Origin: Lineus longissimus
Taxonomy: Eukaryota; Nemertea; Pilidiophora; Heteronemertea; Lineidae
Length of the DNA stretch: 64,000 bases
Assembly: GCF_910592395.1 (NCBI RefSeq)
Contig: NC_088309.1
Span: forward strand, 25,670,599 to 25,734,598
Direction of reading: 5' to 3'
Shown here: positions 23,624 through 33,249 of the stretch, piece by piece
Layout of the letters: every line of letters starts with the position of its first letter
How positions within the stretch are numbered: the stretch's first letter is position 1
Notes under the pieces: generated by a model
What the model was told of the DNA's origin: nothing
What the model saw: the letters and a program-made list of their open reading frames with translations, nothing else
Databases searched by the model: none
Position numbers and translations under genes: made by a program

Positions 23624-24141
23624 ATGGCAACAACTTCTCAGGTGGCAGTCCGAATCTTGGTGGGGAATGAAGTGAAAGAAGTGTGGCGGTTTCTTGCCAT
23701 TGACAAGTATGCGTCGTACAGCTATGGTGAACTTGTTCAAGATATTATGGATCAAAAACATTCACAGTTCAAACTGTCTTCATTGAAGAACTGCAGAAAA
23801 TACACTCTGAAGGAAGGTGTTGCAGGCACGACTCTTGCATTGACGGAGAATGTAAAAGGGGATTCCAGCACAGATCTTGTTGGTGTGGTACAAATACAAA
23901 TGCCATCTTGACATGTATTTTATATCATTTTTCAGGCGACATCAATCTGCCCAAGGGCCTAGATGTGTACATAAAAAATCTTGACTGTGGAGAACATATT
24001 AAAAAATTGTACTACTCATGTGGTTATGAACCAATCTGTATCTTTTGTGGTGAAAACCTGGAGGGAGTGGATGATGATGATGATGTGTACCCTCAATGTG
24101 ATGATTGCCAGAAGGACCCTATTAGGAAGAGAGGACTCTAA
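23624..24141 (+). CDS. unfamiliar 154-aa protein with CxxC-x16-CxxC tail, two coding exons
   Basis: Exons 23624-23882 and 23936-24141 (465 nt) join in phase 1 across a 53-nt intron. The donor G|GTGTGG is weak but is the only one giving a stop-free join. ATG 23624 has a Kozak-like gccATGG and follows a strong acceptor ending at 23618. Residues 8-75 (VAVRILVGNEVKEVWRFLAI, then YASYSYGELVQDIM) look like a small alpha/beta domain, possibly ubiquitin- or PB1-like; that is only an impression. Residues 121-144 hold CIFC, an acidic run of five Asp, then CDDC, a possible zinc ribbon; Cys104 and Cys115 precede it. A polyadenylation signal follows at 24293. No family is recognised. It starts 166 bp past the inverted-repeat element, so an element-borne origin is possible though no transposase is present. 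Confidence 0.68.
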
Positions 24142-24292
24142 ATCAAGTGGTCAATGTGGGACAATATCAACAATTTGTCTTTTTTGTTAGCACTGTTGTA
24201 CTCTCGTATAAACCGTCCATGCTGCAGCATGGCAAATATTACCCTGACATGTCTGAAAATATATTATCTTTCATATGTGCTTTAATACTTTC

Positions 24293-24298
24293 AATAAA
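24293..24298 (+). terminator. polyadenylation signal of the 154-aa gene
   Basis: AATAAA (tcaataaaat) 152 nt after the stop at 24141. Confidence 0.6.
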
Positions 24299-24299
24299 A

Positions 24300-25066
24300 T
24301 ACATTATCTTTACAAACTACTCGGACATTTTGCTTGGTTATTACATTTTCAAAAAAATAATGAATAATGAATAATGAAAAAAAGCCTCATCAATTTTCTG
24401 GATCATCAGGACGGTATTCTAATACTTTCATTCCTATGGCCTTATGATTGATCTGTCCAATCCGCCCACATGACAGAGACAACCGAGCACCTACCGGGTA
24501 TATGAGAATTATAGGCAACGTTTATTATTAACGACAACAACGGCCTAATTTCCTCGTTAGTGTGAAAAAGCTACCTTACAAAGATCGATTATAACTTCAT
24601 CTTCTGAAAATATTCATAGTACTGTTTCGTAATAAACCAACTCTGCATTGATCTACGGTAATTTAAAACTTAAGCTCTTTGTATATCAGCCATATTGCGC
24701 CCTTATATAAGCACTTCTTTGTCGTTCTTTCTTTTGAGTTGTTACGTGTACATAACACTCGATCATTCATGCCAATCATGGTATTGGTAATGGTAGTGTT
24801 GTCTGTACGCACACCGCACTTACCGGTAATTTATAGTCGTTCATTTCAAGTATGTACGAAGAGCGGAGCAGCTCAATCATTTTGTCATATTGTCCATTGT
24901 ATCATCGATATCGTCTCACATATGAGACGACAGCAAACAACTGTGATTATTATATGCGGATGAAGATAATAGGAGCCCATTCAGACATTTGTTGTCGCAC
25001 TTTGTCCAGACCTAGCCTTCCTTGTCTCCTGACTCGTGATCTCACTGAATGTATCTTGTTATTCCA
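24300..25066. other. intergenic stretch with no supported feature
   Basis: Between the 154-aa gene and the next + strand gene. Several small frames exist on the + strand but none has recognisable content. The 5' exon(s) of the gene at 25117 may lie here, since a good acceptor (ttattccag) ends at about 25068. Confidence 0.3.
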
Positions 25067-25116
25067 GGTTTTCAAAGAAGAATTGTGTTTAAAATAATGT
25101 GGAATGATACGTTAAA

Positions 25117-25434
25117 ATGATGGAAGTGGACAAACGCAGTCTGCAGGATCATAACTATTCGTTCAGTAATATCATCTGTGTGAAGAGAGACGTTTGTGTG
25201 AGATCTGATCAAGATCACAACTACTCTAGTCCTAGTCCGAGTAAACAGTGTCCCGAGACCCAGAAACGCATTTTAAAAGTGGAACACTCCTACAGCTCAG
25301 CTGCAGAGAATATAACAAATATTGGTGACATTGAGTCCAGGCGTGCTTCAGAAAGAGATCATAGTTATATGAGAGTAATAAAGAACTTTTGTAAGAAATT
25401 GAAAATGGATGATCATAGCTACGCTGTGCAATAA
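25117..25434 (+). CDS. 105-aa protein with five (D/E)HxY HCF-1-binding-type motifs
   Basis: The frame opens at ATG 25117 (second ATG at 25120), 48 nt after a good acceptor, and ends at TAA 25432. It carries five copies of (D/E)-H-x-Y: DHNY at residues 11-14 and 33-36, EHSY at 56-59, DHSY at 81-84 and 99-102. Spacing is 18-25 residues and the first three are followed by Ser. This tetrapeptide is the known HCF-1-binding motif that lets partners dock on the Kelch domain of host cell factor; proteins described with it usually carry one or a few. Between motifs the chain is polar and probably disordered, with two basic patches (around 76-80 and 89-96). No bZIP, zinc finger or other DNA-binding domain is visible. 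A donor-like gtgagt at 25457 allows further 3' exons. A real exon is likely from the motif array; complete length is uncertain. Confidence 0.55.
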   Translation: MMEVDKRSLQDHNYSFSNIICVKRDVCVRSDQDHNYSSPSPSKQCPETQKRILKVEHSYSSAAENITNIGDIESRRASERDHSYMRVIKNFCKKLKMDDHSYAVQ

Positions 25435-25572
25435 CAGATGATCGCATATCCAACTTGGTGAGTAGTCAATCAAAGTGATCTTAGCTTCAACTTTGCTTGT
25501 CCTGATGTGACAATCTTGTAGCTTCCATCTCGAGGAATTTTACCTGACATTTGTTTTCCAATCATGGTCTTT

Positions 25573-25605
25573 ATAGACCCCACATAAAACAAATGTGGGG
25601 TCTAT
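25573..25605. repeat. perfect 13-bp hairpin
   Basis: atagaccccacat and atgtggggtctat form a perfect 13-bp stem with a 7-nt loop (aaaacaa). It lies about 140 bp after the stop of the five-motif gene. It could be the tip of a MITE or an RNA hairpin in the 3'UTR. Confidence 0.7.
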
Positions 25606-25867
25606 ATTGAGGTTATACTAGGAGAAGGTACTAGGCTTCTGCATTCTTCCCAGGTTATATTATGGAGGTAGTCCAGCAAAACTGCTATTTCAGCTACAAA
25701 ACTGTCACCCCTGTCCCATCTAACTAAACTCGATCTAGTGCACCTGGCAAAGATTTTTTCGAAATTCGGATAATTTTGATGACTTTGAAGCGTTTTTATG
25801 CACCGATTTTCTGACTTGCCTTCAAATCTCCGATGCGATTCTGTCAATCACACGTACATTAGCATAA

Positions 25868-26518
25868 GGTCTCATTAGGGAGTTTTTTTTTTTATTCATG
25901 CGCAGCCCCCCCCCTCACCGTAGTTCCTAAAATCATTGATTTCTCGGTCCTTACAGTATGTCGGTGTTGATTCAGCAGTTGTTTTGGCAAAGACATGTTT
26001 TTTTTTTAGTTTCTGAAACCTAGAGCGCTACTCAATAGGCGGCTAACAAGAAACTAAGCATTTATACTGTTGTTGCCGACGTATGTGTACACTGAACTTG
26101 GGATGTGCGTCGGCCCCGTGTTGAAATGCCGTCCAGTGCCAGTTGGTGCGTTTTTCGCTGATTTGTGCAAAATTCAACATATCTCAAAAGTTCAATGGTT
26201 GACCCTCGATTTTTTTTGATTTTTGTGTAGCGTAAGCAACTGTCTTTCATGGGAGAATGGTCTCTGTAAGAATTATTTAGGAAGAAATGTATAATATTTG
26301 GGGTTTTTCGTGATTGTCCGGCCCAATTGGCAATATTGCCATTTGGGATGGTGAACAGAGCTAGGAGCAAATGCGACGCTTATGATTTATTTAAAGAAAT
26401 AAAATGCCCGATTTAACATCCTGCAGAATCAGGGGAATCGGGCGTTTCCAGTGATATACGACACAAATGGGGGCACGTCATCATCACGTACATTTGGGAA
26501 AAACTCCCCAACGAGACC
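25868..26518. mobile_element. 651-bp MITE with TAA target duplication (Harbinger-like)
   Basis: Left end ggtctcattagggagttttt and right end aaaactccccaacgagacc are inverted copies with two differences. TAA stands immediately outside both ends (25865-25867 and 26519-26521), the 3-bp duplication typical of PIF/Harbinger. No transposase is inside; minus strand frames within it are short. Confidence 0.72.
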
Positions 26519-26795
26519 TAAGCTCCGCCCCGTAATGGTGACGTCATATCCTCATGCAGCATGGCGGCGGTATCTCTTTGCCGAAGTGGCGAGCTGTCGA
26601 GTATTTTGAGCAAAGAACGACGGTTGAATGTAGGAATAAAATAAAGGAATGGCCTTAAATGCTTATCGATGATCCATCCTGCCCATCTGAAAAGGTTAGG
26701 GTGCTGTTTAAATGTTAGGCTAAACTTTCGAATTACCGATCGGATGTTCCTCCGCACTAAAGTTGTGAGCGTAGCATGTTGCATGTTGACTAAAG

Positions 26796-27486
26796 GCCTG
26801 TGTACACTAGTAAAATATTAGCAACATTTTTACATTTCCAGTTGCAACAAATGTTGCAAAAATGTTGCGTAGTGTGTACAGAGCAAAACGCGTCTTACAA
26901 CATGTTGTAAAATTGTTGCAAATTAAATGCAATGCAATTCTTTGTTGCATGTTGTAAAAGTGTTGCAAACTCTTCTGTCAATCAGATTTGCGTCATGTGA
27001 TCTACCTGAGGTCATGTGACTTGAACAAGCAGCTGGTATAGCAACTCTCAACTTTTCAAGAAGTTTCATCCATTCGCAGGAAGTTTTTGTATGATGGCTT
27101 GTCAGTCAGCCGCAACTCCTTTAACAGGCAGTGATATGCCCCATAATCCACCCTCATTTTGATCCAGGGCCTGGTCCATATTCTCTTCCCTGACTTTGGT
27201 TATTTCGCCGCCTCTTCCACCTGCGCTCAACAATGACAGCTAAAATTGTTGCAGAAGCACTCAAAACACATCTTCTCTCCTTGGAATCATCCATTTTCCC
27301 TCCAAAATACCTATTTCCCTTTGTTCCCACTAAAAAGTTTGCAACAATTTACCAACATGTTGTAAAAATGTTGCTAATTTGTTGCAATTTTGTTGCTAGT
27401 GTACACAGGGCCTTGAAGGGCTTGTTGCAAAATTGTTGTAAAAATGTTGGTAAAATGTTGCTAATATTTTACCAGTGTACACCCTG
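26796..27486. mobile_element. MITE with gtgtacac inverted ends and a nested second right end
   Basis: The left end (aaggcctgtgtacactag, then taaaatattagcaac) is matched inverted twice: at about 27393-27415 (ctagtgtacacagggcc) and at about 27445-27486 (gctaatattttaccagtgta). The inside is full of ttgttgcaa/ttgcaacaa palindromic words. The doubled right end suggests a nested or partly duplicated insertion. The transposon superfamily cannot be assigned; no clean target duplication is seen. Confidence 0.65.
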
Positions 27487-27622
27487 CTTTACTTATTCAT
27501 TATTCGGTATTCATTCGCGCCTTGGACCTATACTTCCGATCGGGAATTCTAAAGTCGTTCCTATAATTAAAACTCTTTCCCTTTCTTGACACACAGAGTT
27601 GAACCAATCAGCCGCCACAACA

Positions 27623-29391
27623 ATGACAACAAGACAACTCATCATTAATGCTGACGATTTCGGCTATTGTCGACAGCGGAACAATGGAATTGTGGCATGT
27701 TACAAAGCAGGGGGAATTACAAGTGCATCTCTGATGGTGAATGCCTCAGAAGCCGGAGATGCAGTCAAGCAGGCCAAACAAGTGGGATTACCAATAGGCA
27801 AGTGGTAACAATCAAAAGAATAATCTTTATTAATTCTTGACGGTTGAAGTAAGAGACTCTTTAACTTGAAGGAGTTTAACTTGGATACGCCTCATCATTA
27901 TTCAAGTAATACTAAATGATACTAATTTGCTGGTAGCAGGCTATAGATTCCCTCTTAACACTAACAGAATGGTTTCTGTTATCTCTACCAGTACCAACCT
28001 GTTGTAGTTTTGCGAAAAGCTCTGTTGTCCTCTGTAGACGGTAGTTGCTCTGATTGGTTGATATCAGTTGATAGTGATTTGAAAAGCTTTTTTGTATATT
28101 ATTTTAGGACTACACCTCAATTTGACTGAAGGTTATCCAGTGTCTTCTAAAACCAAGGACTCCGCTATCACTAACTCTGAAGGCCTCTTCCTTGGCAAAC
28201 TTGGATTTCCAGAGAAGATCCTTTCAGGTTCATTCGACTGTGATGCAGTCAGAAATGAAATAGAAGCTCAAATTGAACTGTTCTCCCACATGTGTGGAGC
28301 CCTGCCAGTTCATGTAGATGGTCATCAGCATGCTCATGTGATTCCAGGTAAAGCATCGTTACTTCTAACATAAAACCCAGGCTCCTCTTACCTGGTGTCA
28401 ATGCAAGGGCGAGCAAAAGACCCTTATAGAGAAACATGAGTAGCTAGCAATGGACTCCATCTCGGACTTGGAGGTGTTGTTTCCAGTATACTCCTTGTGG
28501 GCCTACAACGTTACCAGTATTGTTACTATGCGCTGTGCCATTTTGGTGCACATATGACTCGGTTCAGTCTCTTTGTAAAGGATACTGATTGCGATTGATA
28601 TCATTTTTTCTTCAGGTGTATGTGAAATATTTGCCTCTGTGATGCAGCAGTATGGCATCAAATGGACGAGGTTACCTGTGGATCGTTCACTGAAGGATTG
28701 TGATTGGTTGGATTCAATGCCAGATAGGAAGAGTTTCCTTCAAAAAGTTGTTCTTGATTCTGAGAAAACCAGAACTGTCTATGATGAACATGCAATTAGG
28801 TCAGTATTTAAACGAGAATATTAGCTATTTTTCAATAATGACTGACTGCTACTTGATACTAAGTTTCTAGAGCTCACAACTTCAGCTTGAGTAAGGCACA
28901 ATATGAGCTGCTGCTTGATACAATTAAAGGTCTTCTCTGGCAATCTTTATTTAGTAAACAAGTCTCTGGATCTTCTTTGATTTCTTGTTCATATTCATTT
29001 CAGATATCCTAAGAAATATGTTGGTATGACAACAATGGGAAGCATGATGACGGTAGAGAGACTTCAGGAGCAACTGGCGTCTGCTTTTCAAAATATCCTG
29101 CCACGAAATGACTATGCAAGGAACTCGGAGGGCAAGGGAAAGGAGGTGGAGTCTGATGCGAGAGGAGGTGGTGACTGTGGCATGTATTTGCCAGAGGTTT
29201 CAACTTGTGAACTCATGGTGCATCCAGGCTATGTTAACGTCGATGAGGACGGTGGCTGCGGCGCTGGGCCAGACCGCTTTTCAAAGTCACCTGACCGTGA
29301 ACATGAAATGAACATCCTTATGTCTGCTGACATGATCAAGTTTTATCAGAAGGAAGGATATAAACTGTGTTCTTATTGTGATTTATCATAG
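27623..29391 (+). CDS. YDJC: YDJC-type carbohydrate (chitooligosaccharide) deacetylase, four exons, 328 aa
   Basis: Exons 27623-27797, 28108-28347, 28616-28799, 29004-29391 (987 nt). The first intron uses a GC donor (ATAG|GCAAGT), the only one giving the conserved join to GLHLNLTEG. Start ATG 27623 follows gccgccacaaca. The fold signature is present: LIINADDFGY (Asp11, Asp12), LHLNLTEG (His61) and DGHQHAH (residues 129-135), which hold the metal and catalytic residues of the YdjC/ChbG family. These enzymes are thought to remove acetyl groups from N-acetyl amino sugars; the animal substrate is not well defined. No signal peptide or membrane segment is visible, so it is probably cytosolic. Residues about 255-275 are a Gly/Glu/Lys-rich loop. 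A 44-nt piece of exon 3 recurs at 20805-20848. Signal AATAAA at 29921. Confidence 0.92.
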
Positions 29392-29920
29392 CATTTATGG
29401 ACTATTTTTGATGCCATTATTGTGTCATGTAGATTGAGTTATCGGGCTTATTTCATTCAAGAATTTAAACCGGTGGACACTGAAGTATTGACAGTCCCGT
29501 GTTTTCAATTTAAATTGATTTTCTTTCAAAAAGGACTTCCTGCATGCTTGTGGTGAGTAGGGGATAAAGACACTACCGCTGGGCTTGGAAGAACATATAT
29601 AAAACGTACATTTTGTTTTCTCAATGCTGATTATGGAGGTGACATTTGCACATCTGGCACAAAAATATCATGTTAAGGCTTGTAGATGATGATTAAGGAT
29701 GGAAATGATGAAAAATTAACAGTCCCCATGAACTTAGGGACAGTTTGCCCTGGATATTCAGTTTTCTTTGTTTAAATGAAACTTCTTTGATCCTGCCATC
29801 CATGCCTAGAAATTAGATATTCAGTGGGGAAGCCATTGCTGTATGAAGTTTGTGATACAATTTTTGTAGCTATAAGTCATAGAATATTATTGTAATTGAG
29901 GAGACTGATATTTCTAATTG

Positions 29921-29926
29921 AATAAA
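29921..29926 (+). terminator. polyadenylation signal of YDJC
   Basis: AATAAA 530 nt after the stop at 29391. The stretch 29392-30568 otherwise holds only the 3'UTR and intergenic DNA; a short repeat (cttttgacacgcaatcat, cttttgacaggcaatcat) lies near 29975 and 30006. Confidence 0.5.
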
Positions 29927-30568
29927 TCTTCAGACAAGCTCAACGTCGCCTTGATCATTTCTTTTTGGAACCTTGCCTTTTGACACGCAATCATCACCTT
30001 GCCCCGTCTTTTGACAGGCAATCATACTGACCAACACCAGATTGTCATGTCTTTGTACTACCCATCATATTAGACCGTTTTCCTATGCTTTTCACATATT
30101 CTGAGATGTTGGACATTATCAAGTTTCATCTTGTCGTCGAATTTCGTGATAAAGACATCTGCCATTACCAGAACCTTCGAGATGTTGGAGACTTACACTA
30201 GTAACTTCTGCCCCACGAAACTGTCAGCAGGCATGATATAGGGAATAGGACCACGACAAGAGAGACAGAATAATCACGACGGACGCGTCACAATCTGCTT
30301 ATAACGTTGTCACCCGGGCATGATACTTTCCTTGACAGGCACCCCAGGCAAATGATAATCCAAGCATTAATAGATTATGATTAATAACGAGCTTCTGTGA
30401 ATGCTTAATATTCGGTTCATGAACTTAATTCGACAATTCATGTGGGATTTACGACATTATTTGAACTACATCTTTCCAGTAGGTTGCGACATGGAGAACT
30501 GATAGGACGGATAGTACACTTCTCTAACATCACCCCAACAGATCGAAATAGGATGTGAATTCTCCAAG

Positions 30569-32714
30569 ATGAATAAAGGTAAGTGTGGGCCATCAATCAA
30601 ATTTAATTCAGGTTTTTACCTAAATTCAAGCTCGTAACAAAGACGGTATTTCAGAGGTGATACTGTCTCTTTGGTTTGGCGTTTGGTGACTACTGGTCAT
30701 CAACCAAAGTGTTGCGCCACGCTATATATCGGGTTCATTCTTGACCTTCCTGTCATATTTGATTTTGGTTCTCTTCGTAGGCTACCCTAAAGTCATGGAA
30801 TATGTGATGAACTTGTAAACCCTGTACATCAAGTAGCTATCAAGTACATATGACAATATTGCACCATTTTCATTTCGCCGGCAACGGTGTTGGTGTGCGC
30901 AGTCCAAGGTCCCTAAACGGGCCATTCCCATTGCCTGGCCACGCGTCCGTAAATGCGATTTCTTTACCAGTTCATTCACTATTTTATGTGATATGTTGTT
31001 GTCATTTTTCTGGGACCGGTCGAAAATGTGAATTTGTTCGATTCAAATTGTTTTCGTCGTGTGTTTTTCTACGCAGAACGCACTTAGAGGTCATGTACTT
31101 ACAAGCAAATCCACTTCCACAATACGATAAGCGGATTAAAAAAAAGCACTTACCGGGATATGAATTACAGATATCATTGTTATTGAGTATAAAAACTGTC
31201 TTTTTTATTGTTTAACCATTGCAAACATAAGCTGAAACACTGCCATCTCTCTTACAGGATTTCGTATCGTCCCTATCGACTACCCCGAGGCGGCCAATGG
31301 GCGGAGGGTGGAGTACTGCCGGTCCACTCTGGCCAGGCTGACAGGGCGGGAGGTGGAATTCTCTCGTACCATCAACACTTACAGGAATGAGATGGACAGA
31401 AAGATACACACACTTGACAAGGACAAGCGAAAATTGAAGCAATCCATGGTCGACTATTCGAAACGTATGCAGGAGATACGCGACGAGAGGTGCAGACGCC
31501 TGAGAGGTGATGTGGGAATGAGGGAAAACGATCTTCCAAAGTTCATCTCCGAACCCAAGACAGCAGACGATCGCGTGAAAGAATTCTTGTCGAATCTCAA
31601 AATAAGTAATCACGTCAACGAAAGACTGAACTCCACAGCTCACTATGGCGTTATTAGATTGGCAGACGTCAAGGGGAAGACACGTGATCACGGGGCTGAG
31701 GGATCATTGCCGCCAATTTCCAACGCAGCGTCTAGGTTTCCCCGGCTCACAGCGATGTCGCCGGTTTCAGACGATGGCGCTCATTCAATTGACTCTGTCT
31801 CCTCTGAAGGCAGCGAGAAATACAGGGCAAAGTTCAGCCGTAAAATGAGCGATAGTATCTTTACGATTGAGAAGATGAGCGACGGAACAAATCGCCTGGT
31901 CTCCTACAGAGGAACCAAGCCATATTTCGCCGCAATGCGCGGTAAAAGTGTCAAAGTTTTTGAAGGAAAGACGAACAATAAGAAAGTATCTAATGTATCT
32001 GAAACACAACCAGAAAATGAACAGTTCGAGTCTGCCGCAGCCGCAGCCCATGTGAATGAATCGGATGACAATGTCCCGAATCTAAATGAGCAGACGACCA
32101 GATCGTCCCGGGTGCGACGGCTTGGCCGCATGGAGGCCGACGCAAGTTCAAAAGATTTGATCCAACACGATATTATCCAGGAGGATGACCAACCTGATAC
32201 GCAAACCAGGATTCGGAGGATTTCGATAGCAGCTGGAAATCAGTCACGTCGTCGTAGTGTCGCTAAACGCGTCAGCGATGTGAGCAAAGACAGGAAGATT
32301 CCTGGCTCAAGTCAGACAGGGACAGGAGAGAGAAATACCTCTCAATTTTTGCCTCATACAAAAGACGTTATGAAGGAGGCGTCTGCTCCTTCGTCATATC
32401 TCGACTTACTAAAATTAAGACACTGTGGGACCAGAAAACTTTTGAGAGCCTTCGACAGTATGTTGTCACAGCCTAAGCGCAGGAGGAAACTCCGGAATGG
32501 CACGAGACGCCGTCACTTTCTCCCTGACTTGAAAGGGGCACCTAAGGTGACAATTTTAGGTGATAGCAATAAGTCTGAGGAACAGGATACATTAGGTAGG
32601 CTTCCTGATATTGATAAACTTGCTAAAACAATTGCAGGTTCGAGAGAAAGGAAGACAAATTGGCAGAACTCTGTTTCAAGTGTTCGCTTGTGTAAGGAGA
32701 TGACTACTTCATGA
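30569..32714 (+). CDS. orphan 488-aa basic protein with N-terminal coiled coil, two exons
   Basis: Exon 1 (30569-30578) supplies only MNK plus one base; exon 2 (31258-32714) follows tctcttacag and runs 1457 nt to TGA. The total is 1467 nt. Residues 20-95 (ARLTGREVEFSRTINTYRNE onward, then HTLDKDKRKLKQSMVDYSKR) are predicted helical and probably coiled coil. The rest is Ser-, Arg- and Glu-rich and likely disordered, with RRIS and RRRS sites of the PKA type and a strongly basic patch near residue 405 (QPKRRRKLR). No known domain, signal peptide or membrane span is seen. It is not recognised; a cytoskeletal or ciliary adaptor would be a guess. The reading frame is long, codon use looks coding, and a polyadenylation signal follows at 33085. 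The 159-codon frame on the other strand at 31212-31691 is its shadow. Confidence 0.75.
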
Positions 32715-33084
32715 ACCATCTTTGGACAGCATGATTTGCAAATCCATTACTTCAAGTTAAGATCCCGTACTTTCGTACTTTTCGAATCTCATGGCGAACG
32801 TATTAGGATGACGCGATGGGCTCCCCAGGGAGTCTAGACAAACGGCGCATACGGACTATTTCATGAACAGCGGTGACCATATCAGAAAGCGTTGCTCTGG
32901 TGTTCGTTGCCTATGTGCCGTATATAATTGTAAAAGTATTCTGACAACAGTAGCAAAAACTACTGTAGAGTTGAATTGCGTCTTCCAATGCGCATGTATT
33001 CTGTTTGATGCAGCTGATAAAGGAAGGCAGTTTTCTGGTCATGCAACAATGGTAGAACAACTGTCCGTGGTGTCCGTGGTGACT

Positions 33085-33090
33085 AATAAA
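33085..33090 (+). terminator. polyadenylation signal of the 488-aa gene
   Basis: AATAAA about 370 nt after the stop at 32714 and only about 160 bp before the Kv channel start, so the two + strand genes are packed tightly. Confidence 0.55.
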
Positions 33091-33249
33091 AAGTTCACGG
33101 CTCATTGACTTTTCGTTTTATGACCACAACAAATTGTCTCTCCAGTTGAATAATTTAACACATTAAACAAATGGGATGTTCGGAGGATGGGTTTTCGTGT
33201 ATGTGTAAATTATATGACAGACAGAATCAAATGCGCATTTTATGTTAAA

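Noticed and set aside
31212-31691. 159-codon open frame on the minus strand
   Set aside because: It lies entirely opposite exon 2 of the 488-aa gene and its content has no domain; it is a shadow of the coding strand.
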